From Candidatus Leptovillus affinis (GTDB taxonomy: Bacteria; Chloroflexota; Anaerolineae; Promineifilales; Promineifilaceae): a stretch of 64,000 nt of DNA. A program made the translations under genes and the position numbers. Of the stretch, positions 15,572 to 24,987 are shown one piece after another. The notes beneath the pieces are model-generated. The model was not told where the DNA came from, made no database searches, and worked only from the letters and a program-made list of their open reading frames with translations. The stretch's first letter is position 1. Every line of letters begins with the position of its first letter. The stretch is from assembly GCA_016705235.1 (NCBI GenBank), contig JADIYP010000001.1, positions 186,001 to 250,000 of the forward strand. Direction: 5' to 3'.

Positions 15572-16098
15572 GCGCATAGGTTTGTTGCCTATGATGCCTT
15601 TCAGGCAAGCAGCGCCTGCCGCCAGCGCGACGCTGCGGTAACTTGATAGGCCGGATACGTTTCTACGCATGGGCATAGATAAACAGGCGAACGGCCGTGT
15701 GGCAACTGATATATTCGCGAAAGAATCATCCGTACCTACCCCGAATATATTGACAAAATAGGGCAAAAAGGGTAATATGCCAGCATATATAGGCATACGC
15801 TTTGCGAACAAGCGCTGATCAAAATGAGTCTTGTTGCCAACAGGGGCGCGGCAGCCGGACTTTGATGATGTGTTGTAGCCCCGGTGGAGGATGGATAACG
15901 TGCCGATACAATTTCCCCCCTGAATGCTCTAACCAGCGAATAATTTTATAGCTTTTTGGCTGTTTGCCGGGTGGTTTCCACGCGTGGGCTGTCTTTGAGG
16001 ATTGTCTGCGGGTAGACGGCCGTTCCTCTCATTGGTTTGTTTTATCTGTGCGACGCTCATTCACGAGCGGCCGTTCCCGTGTGGGCTGTGGGGTTGAG
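15572..16098. other. Gene-free 530-bp region
   Basis: No convincing gene. The stretch contains one ACGGCCGT site (15690), several AT-rich segments (ATATATAGGC near 15785) and short inverted repeats such as GCGCCTG/CAGGCGA. A small RNA ending at the terminator at 15541-15571 is possible, but nothing recognisable supports it. Confidence 0.4.
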
Positions 16099-16374
16099 AT
16101 GCGTAATCGTATTTTTACTTCTGTGGTATTTGTTGTGCTGTATGGTTTCTTTCGGACGGTTTTTGTGGCGTGGTATGACAGCGTGCTGCAAGCGCAATTG
16201 TCACCGCTGCGCCTGGCCGATGCCAGCGTGCAGTATGGACTGTCCCAATCGATGACGCTGATCGATACGATCATTTATCTGGCGACGCTGGGTGTTTTGT
16301 CTGTGCTGCTCTTTGTGTGGCTGAGTTACATTCTGGAAAAACGGGCGCAGGAACCGTGGTTTGTGCGTGGTTAA
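16099..16374 (+). CDS. Small two-helix membrane protein
   Basis: From ATG 16099 the product is 91 residues with two hydrophobic segments: about 5-25 (IFTSVVFVVLYGFFRTVF) and about 52-74 (TIIYLATLGVLSVLLFVWL). A polar loop and a basic C-terminal tail (EKRAQEPWFVRG) complete it. No family is recognised. The frame is open upstream to 15964, but that extension lacks a ribosome-binding site and hydrophobic character. A strong terminator follows 20 bases downstream. Confidence 0.6.
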   Translation: MRNRIFTSVVFVVLYGFFRTVFVAWYDSVLQAQLSPLRLADASVQYGLSQSMTLIDTIIYLATLGVLSVLLFVWLSYILEKRAQEPWFVRG

Positions 16375-16393
16375 GACCTGTCATCTGGCTCAT

Positions 16394-16438
16394 AAAAAAA
16401 AGCCCCTGCCGTGATTGCAACGCGGCGGGGGCTTTTTT
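16394..16438. terminator. Bidirectional intrinsic terminator
   Basis: AAAAAGCCCCTGCCG pairs with CGGCGGGGGCTTTTTT around a short loop. It separates the convergent membrane protein and helicase genes and has A/T runs for both directions. Confidence 0.9.
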
Positions 16439-16465
16439 ATGAGGGCTGTTTAAGGTGACGTGGGG

Positions 16466-17737
16466 TTAACGGCCGTTCCCACGAATCCCACTCATGCGTT
16501 GATTTTGTTGTGGCCGGCGATTTTGTGGCTGGTTGGATGAACGGCCTTGAGTAGAATTGGGGGCACGGCCGTTGGTAGTGGTGGGGGCACGGCCGTTGGT
16601 TTGTTTCGGTACATACCCATTGTAATCAAACCCGTCCAACTGCCGCCGCTCGATCCGCGTCCCCAGCACCTTTTCGATGTCACGCACCATCGGATCATCG
16701 TTCTGCGTGGCAAAGGTAAACGCCTCACCCGATTCTTGGGCGCGGCCTGTGCGGCCAATGCGGTGAGTATAGGCGTCAACAGTATCCGGCATGTCAAAGT
16801 TGATCACATGTGAAATGTCCGCCACATCAATGCCTCGCGCCGCGATGTCGGTGGCCACCAGGATGTCGTATTTACCGTCGCGGAAGCCATCAATGGCTCG
16901 CTGCCGCCGGTTTTGCGACATATTGCCTTGCAGTGCTTCCACGTTGTGGCCTTCTTGTTCCAGATCGCGGGCCAAGAAGCGGGCGCGTCGTTTGGTGCGC
17001 GTAAAAATCAGCACCCGTCCGGTGGCTGTCTGGTTAAGCATGGAAAAAAGCAAGGTTTTCTTCAGCCCTTCGGGAACCGGATAAAGGGCATGAGACACTG
17101 TTTTGGCCGGGGCGATGACGTCTACTTGCACCGTGACCGGCTGCTTGAGGATGTCGTTGGCCAGTTGGCGAATATCGTCGGGCATGGTGGCCGAGAAGAA
17201 AAGGGTTTGCCGCTGTTGGGGCAGCAGCTTGAGAATGCGGCGAATGTCGGGCAAAAAGCCCATGTCGCACATGCGGTCGGCCTCGTCCAACACCAGCACT
17301 TCCACATGGGAAAGGTCGATGCTGCGATCGCCAACCAGGTCCAGCAGGCGGCCAGGACAGGCCACCACAATTTCCGCGCCGCGTTTCAGGTTTTCCACCT
17401 GGCGATTTTTGCTGACGCCGCCATAGACGGTGACGCTGCGGATTTTGGTGTGTTTGCCCAGGTCCACGGCCGTCTGGTGAATTTGTTCCGCCAGTTCACG
17501 CGTGGGGGCCACAATCAGGGCACGCACATGGCGAAGGGGGCCAGTGGTCAGGTGCTGCAAGATGGGGAGCATAAAAGCGGCCGTTTTGCCGGTGCCAGTC
17601 TGTGCCAGACCAAGGACGTCGCGGCCTTGCAGCACATGGGGCATGGCTTGTTGTTGGATGGGGGTGGGGGTGGTATAGCCCACAGAGTTGATGCCGGCGT
17701 TTAGACGCGCATCAAGAGAAAATTGTTCGAAATTCAC
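16466..17737 (-). CDS. DEAD-box ATP-dependent RNA helicase (RhlE-like)
   Basis: The preferred start is GTG 17737 (MNFEQFSLDARL), preceded by AGGAG at 7 bases, giving 423 residues. All helicase motifs are in order: Q motif (TPTPIQQQAMP), I (AQTGTGKTA), Ia (APTRELAEQ), II (VLDEADRM), III (SATMP), IV (LIFTRTKRRA), V (ATDIAARGIDV) and VI (HRIGRTGRA). The C-terminal tail is short, polar and rich in N, Q and R, with repeated NGRAP words derived partly from ACGGCCGT motifs. RhlE-type helicases remodel structured RNA in ribosome assembly and decay. The gene is monocistronic. Confidence 0.93.
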   Translation of the reverse strand: MNFEQFSLDARLNAGINSVGYTTPTPIQQQAMPHVLQGRDVLGLAQTGTGKTAAFMLPILQHLTTGPLRHVRALIVAPTRELAEQIHQTAVDLGKHTKIRSVTVYGGVSKNRQVENLKRGAEIVVACPGRLLDLVGDRSIDLSHVEVLVLDEADRMCDMGFLPDIRRILKLLPQQRQTLFFSATMPDDIRQLANDILKQPVTVQVDVIAPAKTVSHALYPVPEGLKKTLLFSMLNQTATGRVLIFTRTKRRARFLARDLEQEGHNVEALQGNMSQNRRQRAIDGFRDGKYDILVATDIAARGIDVADISHVINFDMPDTVDAYTHRIGRTGRAQESGEAFTFATQNDDPMVRDIEKVLGTRIERRQLDGFDYNGYVPKQTNGRAPTTTNGRAPNSTQGRSSNQPQNRRPQQNQRMSGIRGNGR

Positions 17738-17935
17738 TGAAAGTCTCCTTGACTTCGTTGAGCCAAGTCGCACTCTCAGCCCGAAATTAGTAGTGTTTGG
17801 GTTAACCAAAAGCCTGGCAACCGGTGTAGATTCAGCCAGGAAGTGGCTGCAATCCGACGAGGGAGTATAGACGGGTGACGGCCGTTGCGCCAACTTTGCT
17901 CATACTCCGCTCCAAAAATGGTAGAATCAGGCTCT

Positions 17936-18139
17936 ATGGACGGACAAAAACGCAGCAACATCAAACCTGGCCTGCGCGTGGCTATCGTACTCAAACAAGA
18001 CCAGCGCACTGGCAAACTGACAGAAGGGATCGTCAAAGACATCCTCACCAACTCGGCGACACATCCGCACGGCATCAAGGTACGTCTGGAGAGTGGGGCC
18101 GTAGGGCGGGTGAAGGAAATTTTGCATGGCGGAACATGA
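17936..18139 (+). CDS. YwbE-family small protein
   Basis: ATG 17936 gives 67 residues. The whole sequence fits the YwbE/DUF2196 family: NIKPGLRVAIVLKQDQRTGK, then EGIVKDILTNSATHPHGIKV, then a basic end with GRVKEIL. The pattern suggests a small beta-barrel of the KOW or SH3 type, and members are presumed to bind nucleic acid; the biochemical role is unknown. TAGAAT upstream near 17921 could be a -10 element. It diverges from the helicase and is followed by a CATCACG hairpin tract. Confidence 0.85.
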   Translation: MDGQKRSNIKPGLRVAIVLKQDQRTGKLTEGIVKDILTNSATHPHGIKVRLESGAVGRVKEILHGGT

Positions 18140-18189
18140 AGCGTGATGCGTGAGCCGGAGATCATCACGCATCACGTAACACGCTTCAT
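18139..18189. repeat. GCGTGATG/CATCACGC hairpin tract
   Basis: GAAGCGTGATGCGTGAG faces CATCACGCATCACG and ACACGCTTC, making a stem between the convergent YwbE gene and the permease gene. It probably acts as a boundary or terminator. Confidence 0.75.
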
Positions 18190-20592
18190 CTACTCATAAG
18201 CCAGCACTTCGCGGATAGTCAGTCGGGCGGCGCTGCGCGCTGGCCACATGCTGGCGACAACCGACAGCGCCACCACCACTGCCAGCCAGATCACAAATCC
18301 CCAAATGGTAAACGCCAGGGGTATTGTGGCATTGATCATGGCCTCGCTGATGATTTTGAGCAGCAGATAGCTGATGGGGAACGAGAGCAATACGGCCGCT
18401 GCCCAACTAATCAGCCCGATAAGTACGCCCTCTACCACCACCGATTTGATGATTTCCAAATCGACGGCGCCAATGGCGCGCATCACGCCAATTTCGCGGG
18501 TGCGTTCCAGAACGTTCATGCCCATCGTGCCGGTGAGGCCGATGCTGCCCACAAAGGCTGTCAGCAAAGCCATCAGCACCAGGAAAGTAATTAAAATATT
18601 CATGGCCTGGGAAGTTTGCTTTTGGGTGACCAATCCCGCCTCGATGTCGCTGACGCGGAAACCAAGCGCCCGAAGGTGGGCGTCCAGGTCGGTGCTGACC
18701 TGTTCCTGGCGTTCCAGCGTCGATTCGTCGGCCACGACGCGGTAGGAAGCCGCCTGACTGGGGGAGCTGAGCATATTGGCGATGACGTCGTAACTGGCAT
18801 ATCCCAGCGTGTCGCCAAACATATCGGTGAAGCGGAAGATGCCCACGACCGGCCATTCCTCAGCGCGCTGCCCTTGGATGCTGACGCGCACCATGTCGCC
18901 GGCTTTCAGGTCGGGCAGGGCGCTCCATATCGAATCGGAGAGGACCAGCGCTTGGCCTTCGTCGGGGAGGAGCCAACGGCCGTCTAACATATCCGGTTTG
19001 AGCAGTTTCGTGGTGGGCGGGGGCGCTACAAGCTGCACATTTTCCAGCACGTTGTCTTCGGCGTCTAAAATTTCCGCGCTGGCTCCCGACCAGCCTTCCA
19101 CATACTGCACGCCCGACACCTGAAGCGCGGCGTGTTCTACTTCGGCAAGGCGATAGGGCTGCGCAAACGTCACCATCACATCGGCCATGAAATGTTGGGC
19201 CAACTGCGCCCGGAAATGATTGAGCGAGATGCGCACGTTAAAGACGGCGATGAAAATCGCGCCGGCCATCGTCAGCGTAAAAAGGGTGAGGGCCAGCCGC
19301 CCTTTGCGGCGGAAGGTGTTGCGAATGGAAAGAATTAACGGCCGTTCCACCCCCTTTAACCGCGCGCCCAACCGTTCCAACCAGACGGCCGTTGCCCCCT
19401 GCTCGCTCAAACCATCATGACTGATCGCCCGACGCACCGTCGTCTTGGCGCCCCGATTCACCGGAAAAATACCCGCCGCCAACGGCACCAGCAGCGCCAC
19501 CACCACCTGCAGCGCCACCGCCGACGGCACAACCCGAAACCCTTGCAGCCCGGCGCTCATAAAATTAGCCATAAACTGCGCCAGACCATACCCGGCCACC
19601 ACGCCCGCCGGCACAGCAATCGCCAGAGCAATGAGGCCGTAAGCCAAAATCAACAAAATATACATGCCTGAAATCTGGAAACTGCGCGCGCCCACCAGCT
19701 TCATCACCCCAATCTGGCGCAAATGTTGGGCCAACAAAGCGTTCAGGGTGTTGACGATGAGCGAACTGCTGAGCAGCAAGATCAGCACGCCCAGTGCGCC
19801 TAACACCCCCAACATTGCCAGCGCCAGATAAGCCAGGGGGTGTTCGTTGGTTTTGCTGATTTGGGTGCGGTAGACCTGACGGCCGCTTTTCTCGATTTTG
19901 GCCTGCACGCTATCGGCGACAGCTTGAATGGCCGCCTCGTCATCGGCATGGTCGCTCACGCGCACATAGAGCCGGTTGTAGCCGTCTGCGCCGCCCAGCC
20001 AGGGCATAGAATCCAGCGTGACATAAGCCTTGGGCGGCGACATAAAATCACCGGCCGCCGATTGATCGCCCACCAGCCCGACCACCGACACATCCCGCGT
20101 TTCTCCGCTCGCCAGTTGGATGTGGGCCACATCGCCTACCTGCAAGCCGGTGTCATTCATAATATCCTGCCGCACCAGCATCTGGTGTTCGCCCGGCTGA
20201 GCGCCGCCGTCGATGGCCTCCAGCAAGTTGATTTGCGAAGCGGCGAAATCATCGTTGCCGACGATTTGCAGGTTCTGCCAGGTCTCGCCGTTGCGGCTGA
20301 CGCGCACGGTCAGTACGCCGCGCCCTTCAGCGTCGGCTACGCCGGGCATGCGGGCCACCGAATGAACAAAATCTTCGCCAAAGCTGTCGGTGATGATCTC
20401 GATATTGGCCGGCTGCGCCTGAGCATAACTGATGTTGATGTCTTCCGAGAAGATGACGTAAGTGGCGGCAATCGTGCCGATGGCAAACACGCCCACGGCG
20501 ATGGAGGCCACGACCAACAGCGTGCGCGTTTTGCTGGCCCACAAATCGGCGATGACTTTGCGCCAGCGGGGTCTTATGGGATTTGGTTTCAT
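18190..20592 (-). CDS. MacB/FtsX-type ABC transporter permease
   Basis: The 800-residue protein has the duplicated MacB-permease layout: an N-terminal membrane helix (TRTLLVVASIAVGVFAIGTI), a periplasmic-type MacB core domain, three helices (about 260-390), a second N-terminal-type helix (LALTLFTLTMAGAIFIAVFN), a second extracytoplasmic domain and three C-terminal helices ending TIREVLAYE. FtsX repeats have characteristic REIGVMRAIGAVD near the end. Such type VII ABC systems move lipids, lipoproteins or peptides or transmit mechanical force. Its start overlaps the stop of the double ATPase gene by four bases (ATGA), so the two are translationally coupled. Confidence 0.92.
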   Translation of the reverse strand: MKPNPIRPRWRKVIADLWASKTRTLLVVASIAVGVFAIGTIAATYVIFSEDINISYAQAQPANIEIITDSFGEDFVHSVARMPGVADAEGRGVLTVRVSRNGETWQNLQIVGNDDFAASQINLLEAIDGGAQPGEHQMLVRQDIMNDTGLQVGDVAHIQLASGETRDVSVVGLVGDQSAAGDFMSPPKAYVTLDSMPWLGGADGYNRLYVRVSDHADDEAAIQAVADSVQAKIEKSGRQVYRTQISKTNEHPLAYLALAMLGVLGALGVLILLLSSSLIVNTLNALLAQHLRQIGVMKLVGARSFQISGMYILLILAYGLIALAIAVPAGVVAGYGLAQFMANFMSAGLQGFRVVPSAVALQVVVALLVPLAAGIFPVNRGAKTTVRRAISHDGLSEQGATAVWLERLGARLKGVERPLILSIRNTFRRKGRLALTLFTLTMAGAIFIAVFNVRISLNHFRAQLAQHFMADVMVTFAQPYRLAEVEHAALQVSGVQYVEGWSGASAEILDAEDNVLENVQLVAPPPTTKLLKPDMLDGRWLLPDEGQALVLSDSIWSALPDLKAGDMVRVSIQGQRAEEWPVVGIFRFTDMFGDTLGYASYDVIANMLSSPSQAASYRVVADESTLERQEQVSTDLDAHLRALGFRVSDIEAGLVTQKQTSQAMNILITFLVLMALLTAFVGSIGLTGTMGMNVLERTREIGVMRAIGAVDLEIIKSVVVEGVLIGLISWAAAVLLSFPISYLLLKIISEAMINATIPLAFTIWGFVIWLAVVVALSVVASMWPARSAARLTIREVLAYE

Positions 20593-22181
20593 GGCTGCAC
20601 CATTGGCGTGGGGAGTGCATACGGCCGTTCCTCAAGCCGCGGCGCAGTCTGGCCCGCAACGGGATCGACAATCCGGCCATCCACAATGTGGATGGTTCTG
20701 TCCGTGCGGCTGGTCAGCGACGGATCATGGGTAACAATGAGAATGGTTTTGCCACGCGAGGCCAATTCCTGAAACACCTCAATAACCACATCCGCCGCGC
20801 GCGAGTCCAGATTGCCGGTCGGTTCGTCGGCGACGATGATGGGCGGGTCGGTGGCCAGGGCGCGGGCGATGGCCGCGCTTTGCTGCTGGCCGTTGGAAAC
20901 CGAAGCGGGCAGCGCGTGGGCATGGTCGGCCAGGCCAACCATCGCCAGGAGTTCCAGCGCGCGTGACGGCCGTTCCTGAGCCGGAAATACGCGGCAGTAA
21001 TCCATCGGCAGCATGGTGTTTTCCAACAGCGTCAGGGTGGGCAGCAGTTGGAAAAACTGGAAAACGATGCCCACATTGCGCCCGCGCCACAGGGCGCGTT
21101 GGCTTTCACTCATTTTGTAAATATCCTGACCGCCGATGCACACCTGGCCAGAGGTGGGATGGTCGATGCCGGTGAGCATATTGAGCAGCGTGGATTTGCC
21201 GCTGCCCGATTTGCCAACTATGGAAACAAACTGACCGTAGTGCAGCTCCAGATCGATGTCTTTGAGGGCGGTAAACTTACCGGCGGCGTTTTCGTAGGTT
21301 TTTACCACGCGGCGCAGGTGGATGGCGGGTTGGTTGGCTTGGTTAGCGTGGTTGGTTGGTTTGTTGGTGGGGAAGTGGAGGGAGTGGGAAACGGCCGTTT
21401 CCAATTCTCCCCCTGCGGCCTCATCCACCAGCCGCCCATCGGCAATGTGGACACGGCGCGAGAAACGCGCGGCCAGATTCTGGTCATGGGTGACCATGAC
21501 GACGGTTTTCCCCTGAGCCACCAGCCGCGCAAAAATCTGAAAGATCGTCTCCGCAGTCACCGTGTCCAGGTTGCCGGTCGGTTCGTCGGCGACGATGAGC
21601 GGAGGGTCGTTGACCAAAGCGCGGGCGATGGCCACGCGCTGCTTTTGCCCACCGGAAATGTGGGCCGGTAGTTTGTAAGCATGTTCGCGCAGTTCGACAA
21701 TATCCAGCAGTTCCAGGGCGCGTTTTTTGCTGATGGCCGGTTGGTAGACGCCGGCAAAATCCTGCGGCAGCATGATGTTGTTGACCAGATCAAGGCTGGG
21801 CAGCAGTTCAAACGATTGGTAGACAATGCCCAGGTTGTGGCCGCGCCACAGGGCGAGCGCGTTTTCGTCCAGATCGTTAAGGGCAAAGAAGGGGGAACGG
21901 CCGTTTGCGCTGACCTGTTCTGGCGCATAAAACTGCACTTCACCGCTGGTAATCTCGCTAACGCCGGAGATCATATTCAGCAGGGTGGTTTTGCCGGCGC
22001 CCGATTTGCCAATGACGCCCAAAAACTCGCCCGGATAAATTTCCAGGTTGATGGCGCTCAGGGCGGTAAAATTACCGGAGCCGGTGGTGTATATTTTGCC
22101 CACATCCCGTAGACGGATAATGGGTTCGTGGGGTGGGGCGGCGACGGCCGTTGGCCGTTTGCCTGCCTGCCATACATTCAT
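20589..22181 (-). CDS. Fused double ABC ATPase (LolD/MacB type)
   Basis: This 530-residue protein contains two complete LolD-like ATPase domains. Domain 1 (about 20-255) has GKSGAGKTTLLN, signature ISGGQKQR and LIVADEPTGNLD. Domain 2 (about 285-515) has GKSGSGKSTLLN, a divergent signature VSNGQQQS and IIVADEPTGNLD. The two are joined by a proline/asparagine linker (PTNKPTNHANQANQP) encoded by a TTGG-word repeat of the intergenic type. This suggests two tandem ATPase genes were fused through a repeat-filled spacer, or a repeat entered an older linker. It energises the adjacent duplicated permease. A GAGG site precedes the start. Confidence 0.92.
   Translation of the reverse strand: MNVWQAGKRPTAVAAPPHEPIIRLRDVGKIYTTGSGNFTALSAINLEIYPGEFLGVIGKSGAGKTTLLNMISGVSEITSGEVQFYAPEQVSANGRSPFFALNDLDENALALWRGHNLGIVYQSFELLPSLDLVNNIMLPQDFAGVYQPAISKKRALELLDIVELREHAYKLPAHISGGQKQRVAIARALVNDPPLIVADEPTGNLDTVTAETIFQIFARLVAQGKTVVMVTHDQNLAARFSRRVHIADGRLVDEAAGGELETAVSHSLHFPTNKPTNHANQANQPAIHLRRVVKTYENAAGKFTALKDIDLELHYGQFVSIVGKSGSGKSTLLNMLTGIDHPTSGQVCIGGQDIYKMSESQRALWRGRNVGIVFQFFQLLPTLTLLENTMLPMDYCRVFPAQERPSRALELLAMVGLADHAHALPASVSNGQQQSAAIARALATDPPIIVADEPTGNLDSRAADVVIEVFQELASRGKTILIVTHDPSLTSRTDRTIHIVDGRIVDPVAGQTAPRLEERPYALPTPMVQP
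21327..21370. repeat. TTGG-word tract inside a coding region
   Basis: TTGG, TTAG and TTTG words lie in frame and encode the linker between the two ATPase domains. The same words are otherwise confined to gene junctions in this window. Confidence 0.85.
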
Positions 22182-22405
22182 AAGTTGGTTGCCTCATCTA
22201 CCATAAAATCTAGCCAGTTGTATCACCTTTCATATTTTAGCGGTTGGTAACCAGGAACGGCAGATGACATTGGTCAGAAAACCTTAATCATAAGGGGCAC
22301 GGCCGTGTATCGGTGGTACACTTTGGCCGCAGTTCGGGAGCAGCACCGGGCCTCAAGCGCCCAAACCACAATTAGTTTAGAACCATGACAAAGGATAAAA
22401 CACCC

Positions 22406-23311
22406 ATGGAAAAACGCACATTAGGAAAAACCAACCTGGAAATCAGCCGCCTGGGCCTGGGCCTGTCGGAACTTGGCTACCGCCTGACGCTGGCTGAAGA
22501 AGCGCAGGCCTCGCAAGTATTAAACAGCGCCCTGGACGCCGGGATCAATTTTCTGGACACCAGCGCCTGTTACAACATCAGTGAGGAGTTGATTGGGCGC
22601 ACGGTCGCCCATCGCCGCGATGAATTTGTCTTGGCCACCAAGTGCGGCCATGTAGCCGGCGGTTACCAGGGCCAAGATTGGACCGCTCAAACCATCACCG
22701 ACAGCATTGATCGCAGCCTGAAACGCCTGAAGACAGATCGCCTGGACCTGGTGCAACTGCATTCGTGTGGCGTGAGTGTTCTGCAAAAGGGGGAAGCGAT
22801 TGAGGCGCTGCTGGCGGCGCAAAAGGCGGGCAAAACGCGCTTTGTTGGCTACAGCGGCGATAACGAAGCGGCGCTGTGGGCGGTGAACAGCGGTCTCTTC
22901 GACACGCTGCAAACCAGTTATAACCTGGTTGAACAGCACGCGCGCCGGGAACTTTTCCCCGCTGCCCAGGCGCAGAATATGGGCATCATCATCAAACGGC
23001 CGATTGCCAATGCCGCCTGGGGCGCGGAATCCAGTCCCAGCGGTTACGCCGACGAGTATTTCCATCGCGCCCGGCAAATGCTGGCGGTCGGTCCCATCGC
23101 CGGCGCGCCGGAAAACCGCATTTTGCTGGCCCTGGGCTTTGCTCTGGCCCACGAAGCGGTCGACACGGCCATTGTGGGCACGCACAACCCGCGCCATCTG
23201 GCGGCCAACATTGCCCTGGCGACCTCATCGCTGCCCATTGCGGCGGAAGCGGTCACGGCGTTGTACGGCCGTTTCGACCAAATCGAACAAAATTGGCGGC
23301 AGTTGACATGA
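22406..23311 (+). CDS. Aldo/keto reductase
   Basis: ATG 22406 has AAAGGA 10 bases upstream and gives the usual N-terminus MEKRTLGKTNLEISRLGLG; an alternative start 21 bases earlier is possible. The roughly 300-residue TIM barrel shows the NADPH-dependent AKR pattern: NFLDTSACYNISEELIG (catalytic Asp and Tyr), then ATKCGH in place of the usual lysine strand, DRLDLVQLHSCG and YNLVEQHARRELFP. The C-terminal cofactor loop is IVGTHNPRHLAANI. The substrate is unknown. It is transcribed alone, with a 200-bp spacer upstream and a GAGATT hairpin tract downstream. Confidence 0.9.
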   Translation: MEKRTLGKTNLEISRLGLGLSELGYRLTLAEEAQASQVLNSALDAGINFLDTSACYNISEELIGRTVAHRRDEFVLATKCGHVAGGYQGQDWTAQTITDSIDRSLKRLKTDRLDLVQLHSCGVSVLQKGEAIEALLAAQKAGKTRFVGYSGDNEAALWAVNSGLFDTLQTSYNLVEQHARRELFPAAQAQNMGIIIKRPIANAAWGAESSPSGYADEYFHRARQMLAVGPIAGAPENRILLALGFALAHEAVDTAIVGTHNPRHLAANIALATSSLPIAAEAVTALYGRFDQIEQNWRQLT

Positions 23312-23321
23312 AGGGGGAATA

Positions 23322-23372
23322 GAAATTAGAGATTGGAGACTGGAGACTTTTCTTCAATCTCCAGTCTCCTGC
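23322..23372. repeat. Hairpin tract of GAGATTGGAGACT words
   Basis: TTAGAGATTGGAGACTGGAG faces CAATCTCCAGTCTCC across TTTTC. It lies between the convergent aldo/keto reductase and serine hydrolase genes, where a terminator is expected. Confidence 0.8.
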
Positions 23373-23376
23373 GGTC

Positions 23377-24750
23377 CTACAGGCGTTTGTGCAGGCGGGA
23401 TGTGCGCAGCCAGAGGATACGGCCGTTCTCATCGCGCAAAAATTCCAGCTTGTCTCCGGTCAGCGGCGAGTCCAGGGCAACGACCCGATCCGGCTGGTAA
23501 AAAGCCAGGCGGGACGGCGGCGGCGCGGGTTCCGGCGGCGAGTCTTTATCGGGGAAGCCAGCTTTGGGGACAATTTGCAGCAGGAGACGGCCGTCACTCA
23601 CCACCAGTTCCAGGTCAGACATATACGCCTCATACCAACCGGCATATTCCGCCAGACTGCTTTCCGGCATGGCCAGATGCGGCGTCTCCGGCGCCGCTAG
23701 ACCCAGGTAATGAGCCAGCACCCAATCGGTGACTGCCTCGTTGAGCTTGCGGCCCCGGTTGGCATTGGTGAGGCAGGTGAAGGCAAAATGGCGCGCTGGC
23801 GCCATCATGAAGGCCGACAATTGCCCATGGGTCGCGCCGCCGTGGGAAACCAGGCGCGTGCCATCCACGTCGTTGAGAAACCAGCTCAGACCCATCTGGC
23901 GATCCAGGTTGGCACTGACCTGCGGGGTTTGCATGGAACGCATGGTTTCCGGTGACAGCAGGCGCGCGCCGTCTTCGGTCGTGCCGTCGCCGAGGTGGAA
24001 GCGGGCGTAGCGCAGTTGATCGCCTACGGTGGAGGTGACGCCGCCGGCGCTGTGGGCGGAACGGGCCAGCGCCCAGGGGCGCAGCACTTTGACGGCTTCG
24101 TTGGCGTCGTCGTAGGTGTGCCCGGCGACGACGCGGTGGGTGATGGCGTCGTGGGCAAAGAAGCAGCTTTGGGCCATGCCCAGGGGGTCGAGAACGAGGG
24201 TTTGCACGGCCGTTTCGTAATCCTGCCCGGTCACCGCTTCAATGACGCGCCCGGCGAGGCTGAAACCGGCGTTGTTGTAGGACCACATGGTCCCCAGTGG
24301 CACGACTTGTGGCAGATCGACCAGTTGAGCGACGTAACGGGCCAGGGCGTCGTCGCCGAGGCCGGTGTCTTTAAAGAAATCGCCGGCCCAACCGCCGGTG
24401 TGGGTGAGCAGATGGCGGGTGGTGACATGAACGGCCGTGTCCTCGTCGGCCAATTGCAAATCCGGCAAATAAGCGCGCACGGGAGCGTCCAGGTCCAGTT
24501 TGCCCTGCTCGACGAGGCGGAGAACGGCCGTGGTGGTGATGGTTTTGGTGGTGGAGCCGATCTGGAACAGCGTGTTCTCATCCACCGGCAGGGGATTTTC
24601 GATATTGGTCACGCCAAAACCGGCCGTGTAGGCCTGGCCCTCATACCAGATGCCCACGGCGACGCCGGGGACATGCCAATGCTCCATTTCGGCCTGAATT
24701 ACTTCGGCCAACTGCTGAAATAACGTGTTAGGGGAAGGGTTTGTGTTCAT
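23377..24750 (-). CDS. Class C beta-lactamase-family serine hydrolase
   Basis: The 457-residue protein has the serine beta-lactamase/DD-peptidase fold: SxxK as S-T-T-K in LFQIGSTTKTITTTAVL (about 60-76), YxN as YNN in WSYNNAGFSLAGR, and an HGG-like third motif in VSHGGATHGQ. A C-terminal lipocalin-like DUF3471-type extension (about 360-457) follows. No signal peptide is visible, so it may be cytoplasmic. Family members hydrolyse esters or peptides; true beta-lactam resistance is unlikely without more evidence. It is monocistronic. Confidence 0.88.
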   Translation of the reverse strand: MNTNPSPNTLFQQLAEVIQAEMEHWHVPGVAVGIWYEGQAYTAGFGVTNIENPLPVDENTLFQIGSTTKTITTTAVLRLVEQGKLDLDAPVRAYLPDLQLADEDTAVHVTTRHLLTHTGGWAGDFFKDTGLGDDALARYVAQLVDLPQVVPLGTMWSYNNAGFSLAGRVIEAVTGQDYETAVQTLVLDPLGMAQSCFFAHDAITHRVVAGHTYDDANEAVKVLRPWALARSAHSAGGVTSTVGDQLRYARFHLGDGTTEDGARLLSPETMRSMQTPQVSANLDRQMGLSWFLNDVDGTRLVSHGGATHGQLSAFMMAPARHFAFTCLTNANRGRKLNEAVTDWVLAHYLGLAAPETPHLAMPESSLAEYAGWYEAYMSDLELVVSDGRLLLQIVPKAGFPDKDSPPEPAPPPSRLAFYQPDRVVALDSPLTGDKLEFLRDENGRILWLRTSRLHKRL

Positions 24751-24796
24751 GGCTCATTCTTACCACAAACCCGCGCAAACCCCAACGATTCTGGAG

Positions 24797-24965
24797 GAGA
24801 AATGGGGCGCGGATTTTATAGCCGCTCATCCGCGAAAATCCACTGCATCCACGTTTTCCGCGCACTATTCCAATGGCTACGAAATAGAGCGTTGCCGTCT
24901 TTTGCGGTAAAATGAACGCAGCGAAAGGAATGAAAGGACATGGATTTTCACGGATTTACCCTGTG
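24797..24965. repeat. GCGGATTTT/CATCCGCG word repeats
   Basis: The 240-bp spacer before the glycosylase gene holds GCGGATTTTATAGCC, CATCCGCGAAAATCC and GGATTTTCACGG words, the same kind as at 6343 and 9391. No gene is supported. Confidence 0.5.
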
Positions 24966-24987
24966 TCCTGTTTTTTTGGAGGATACC

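Noticed and set aside
15541..15811. T-box or other riboswitch leader for tyrS
   Set aside because: A terminator-like stem is present, but I see no T-box sequence or specifier structure, and tyrS begins 160 bases beyond it.
15515..15811. 98-codon minus-strand frame
   Set aside because: It runs through a terminator stem and a repeat element and has no homology or ribosome-binding site.
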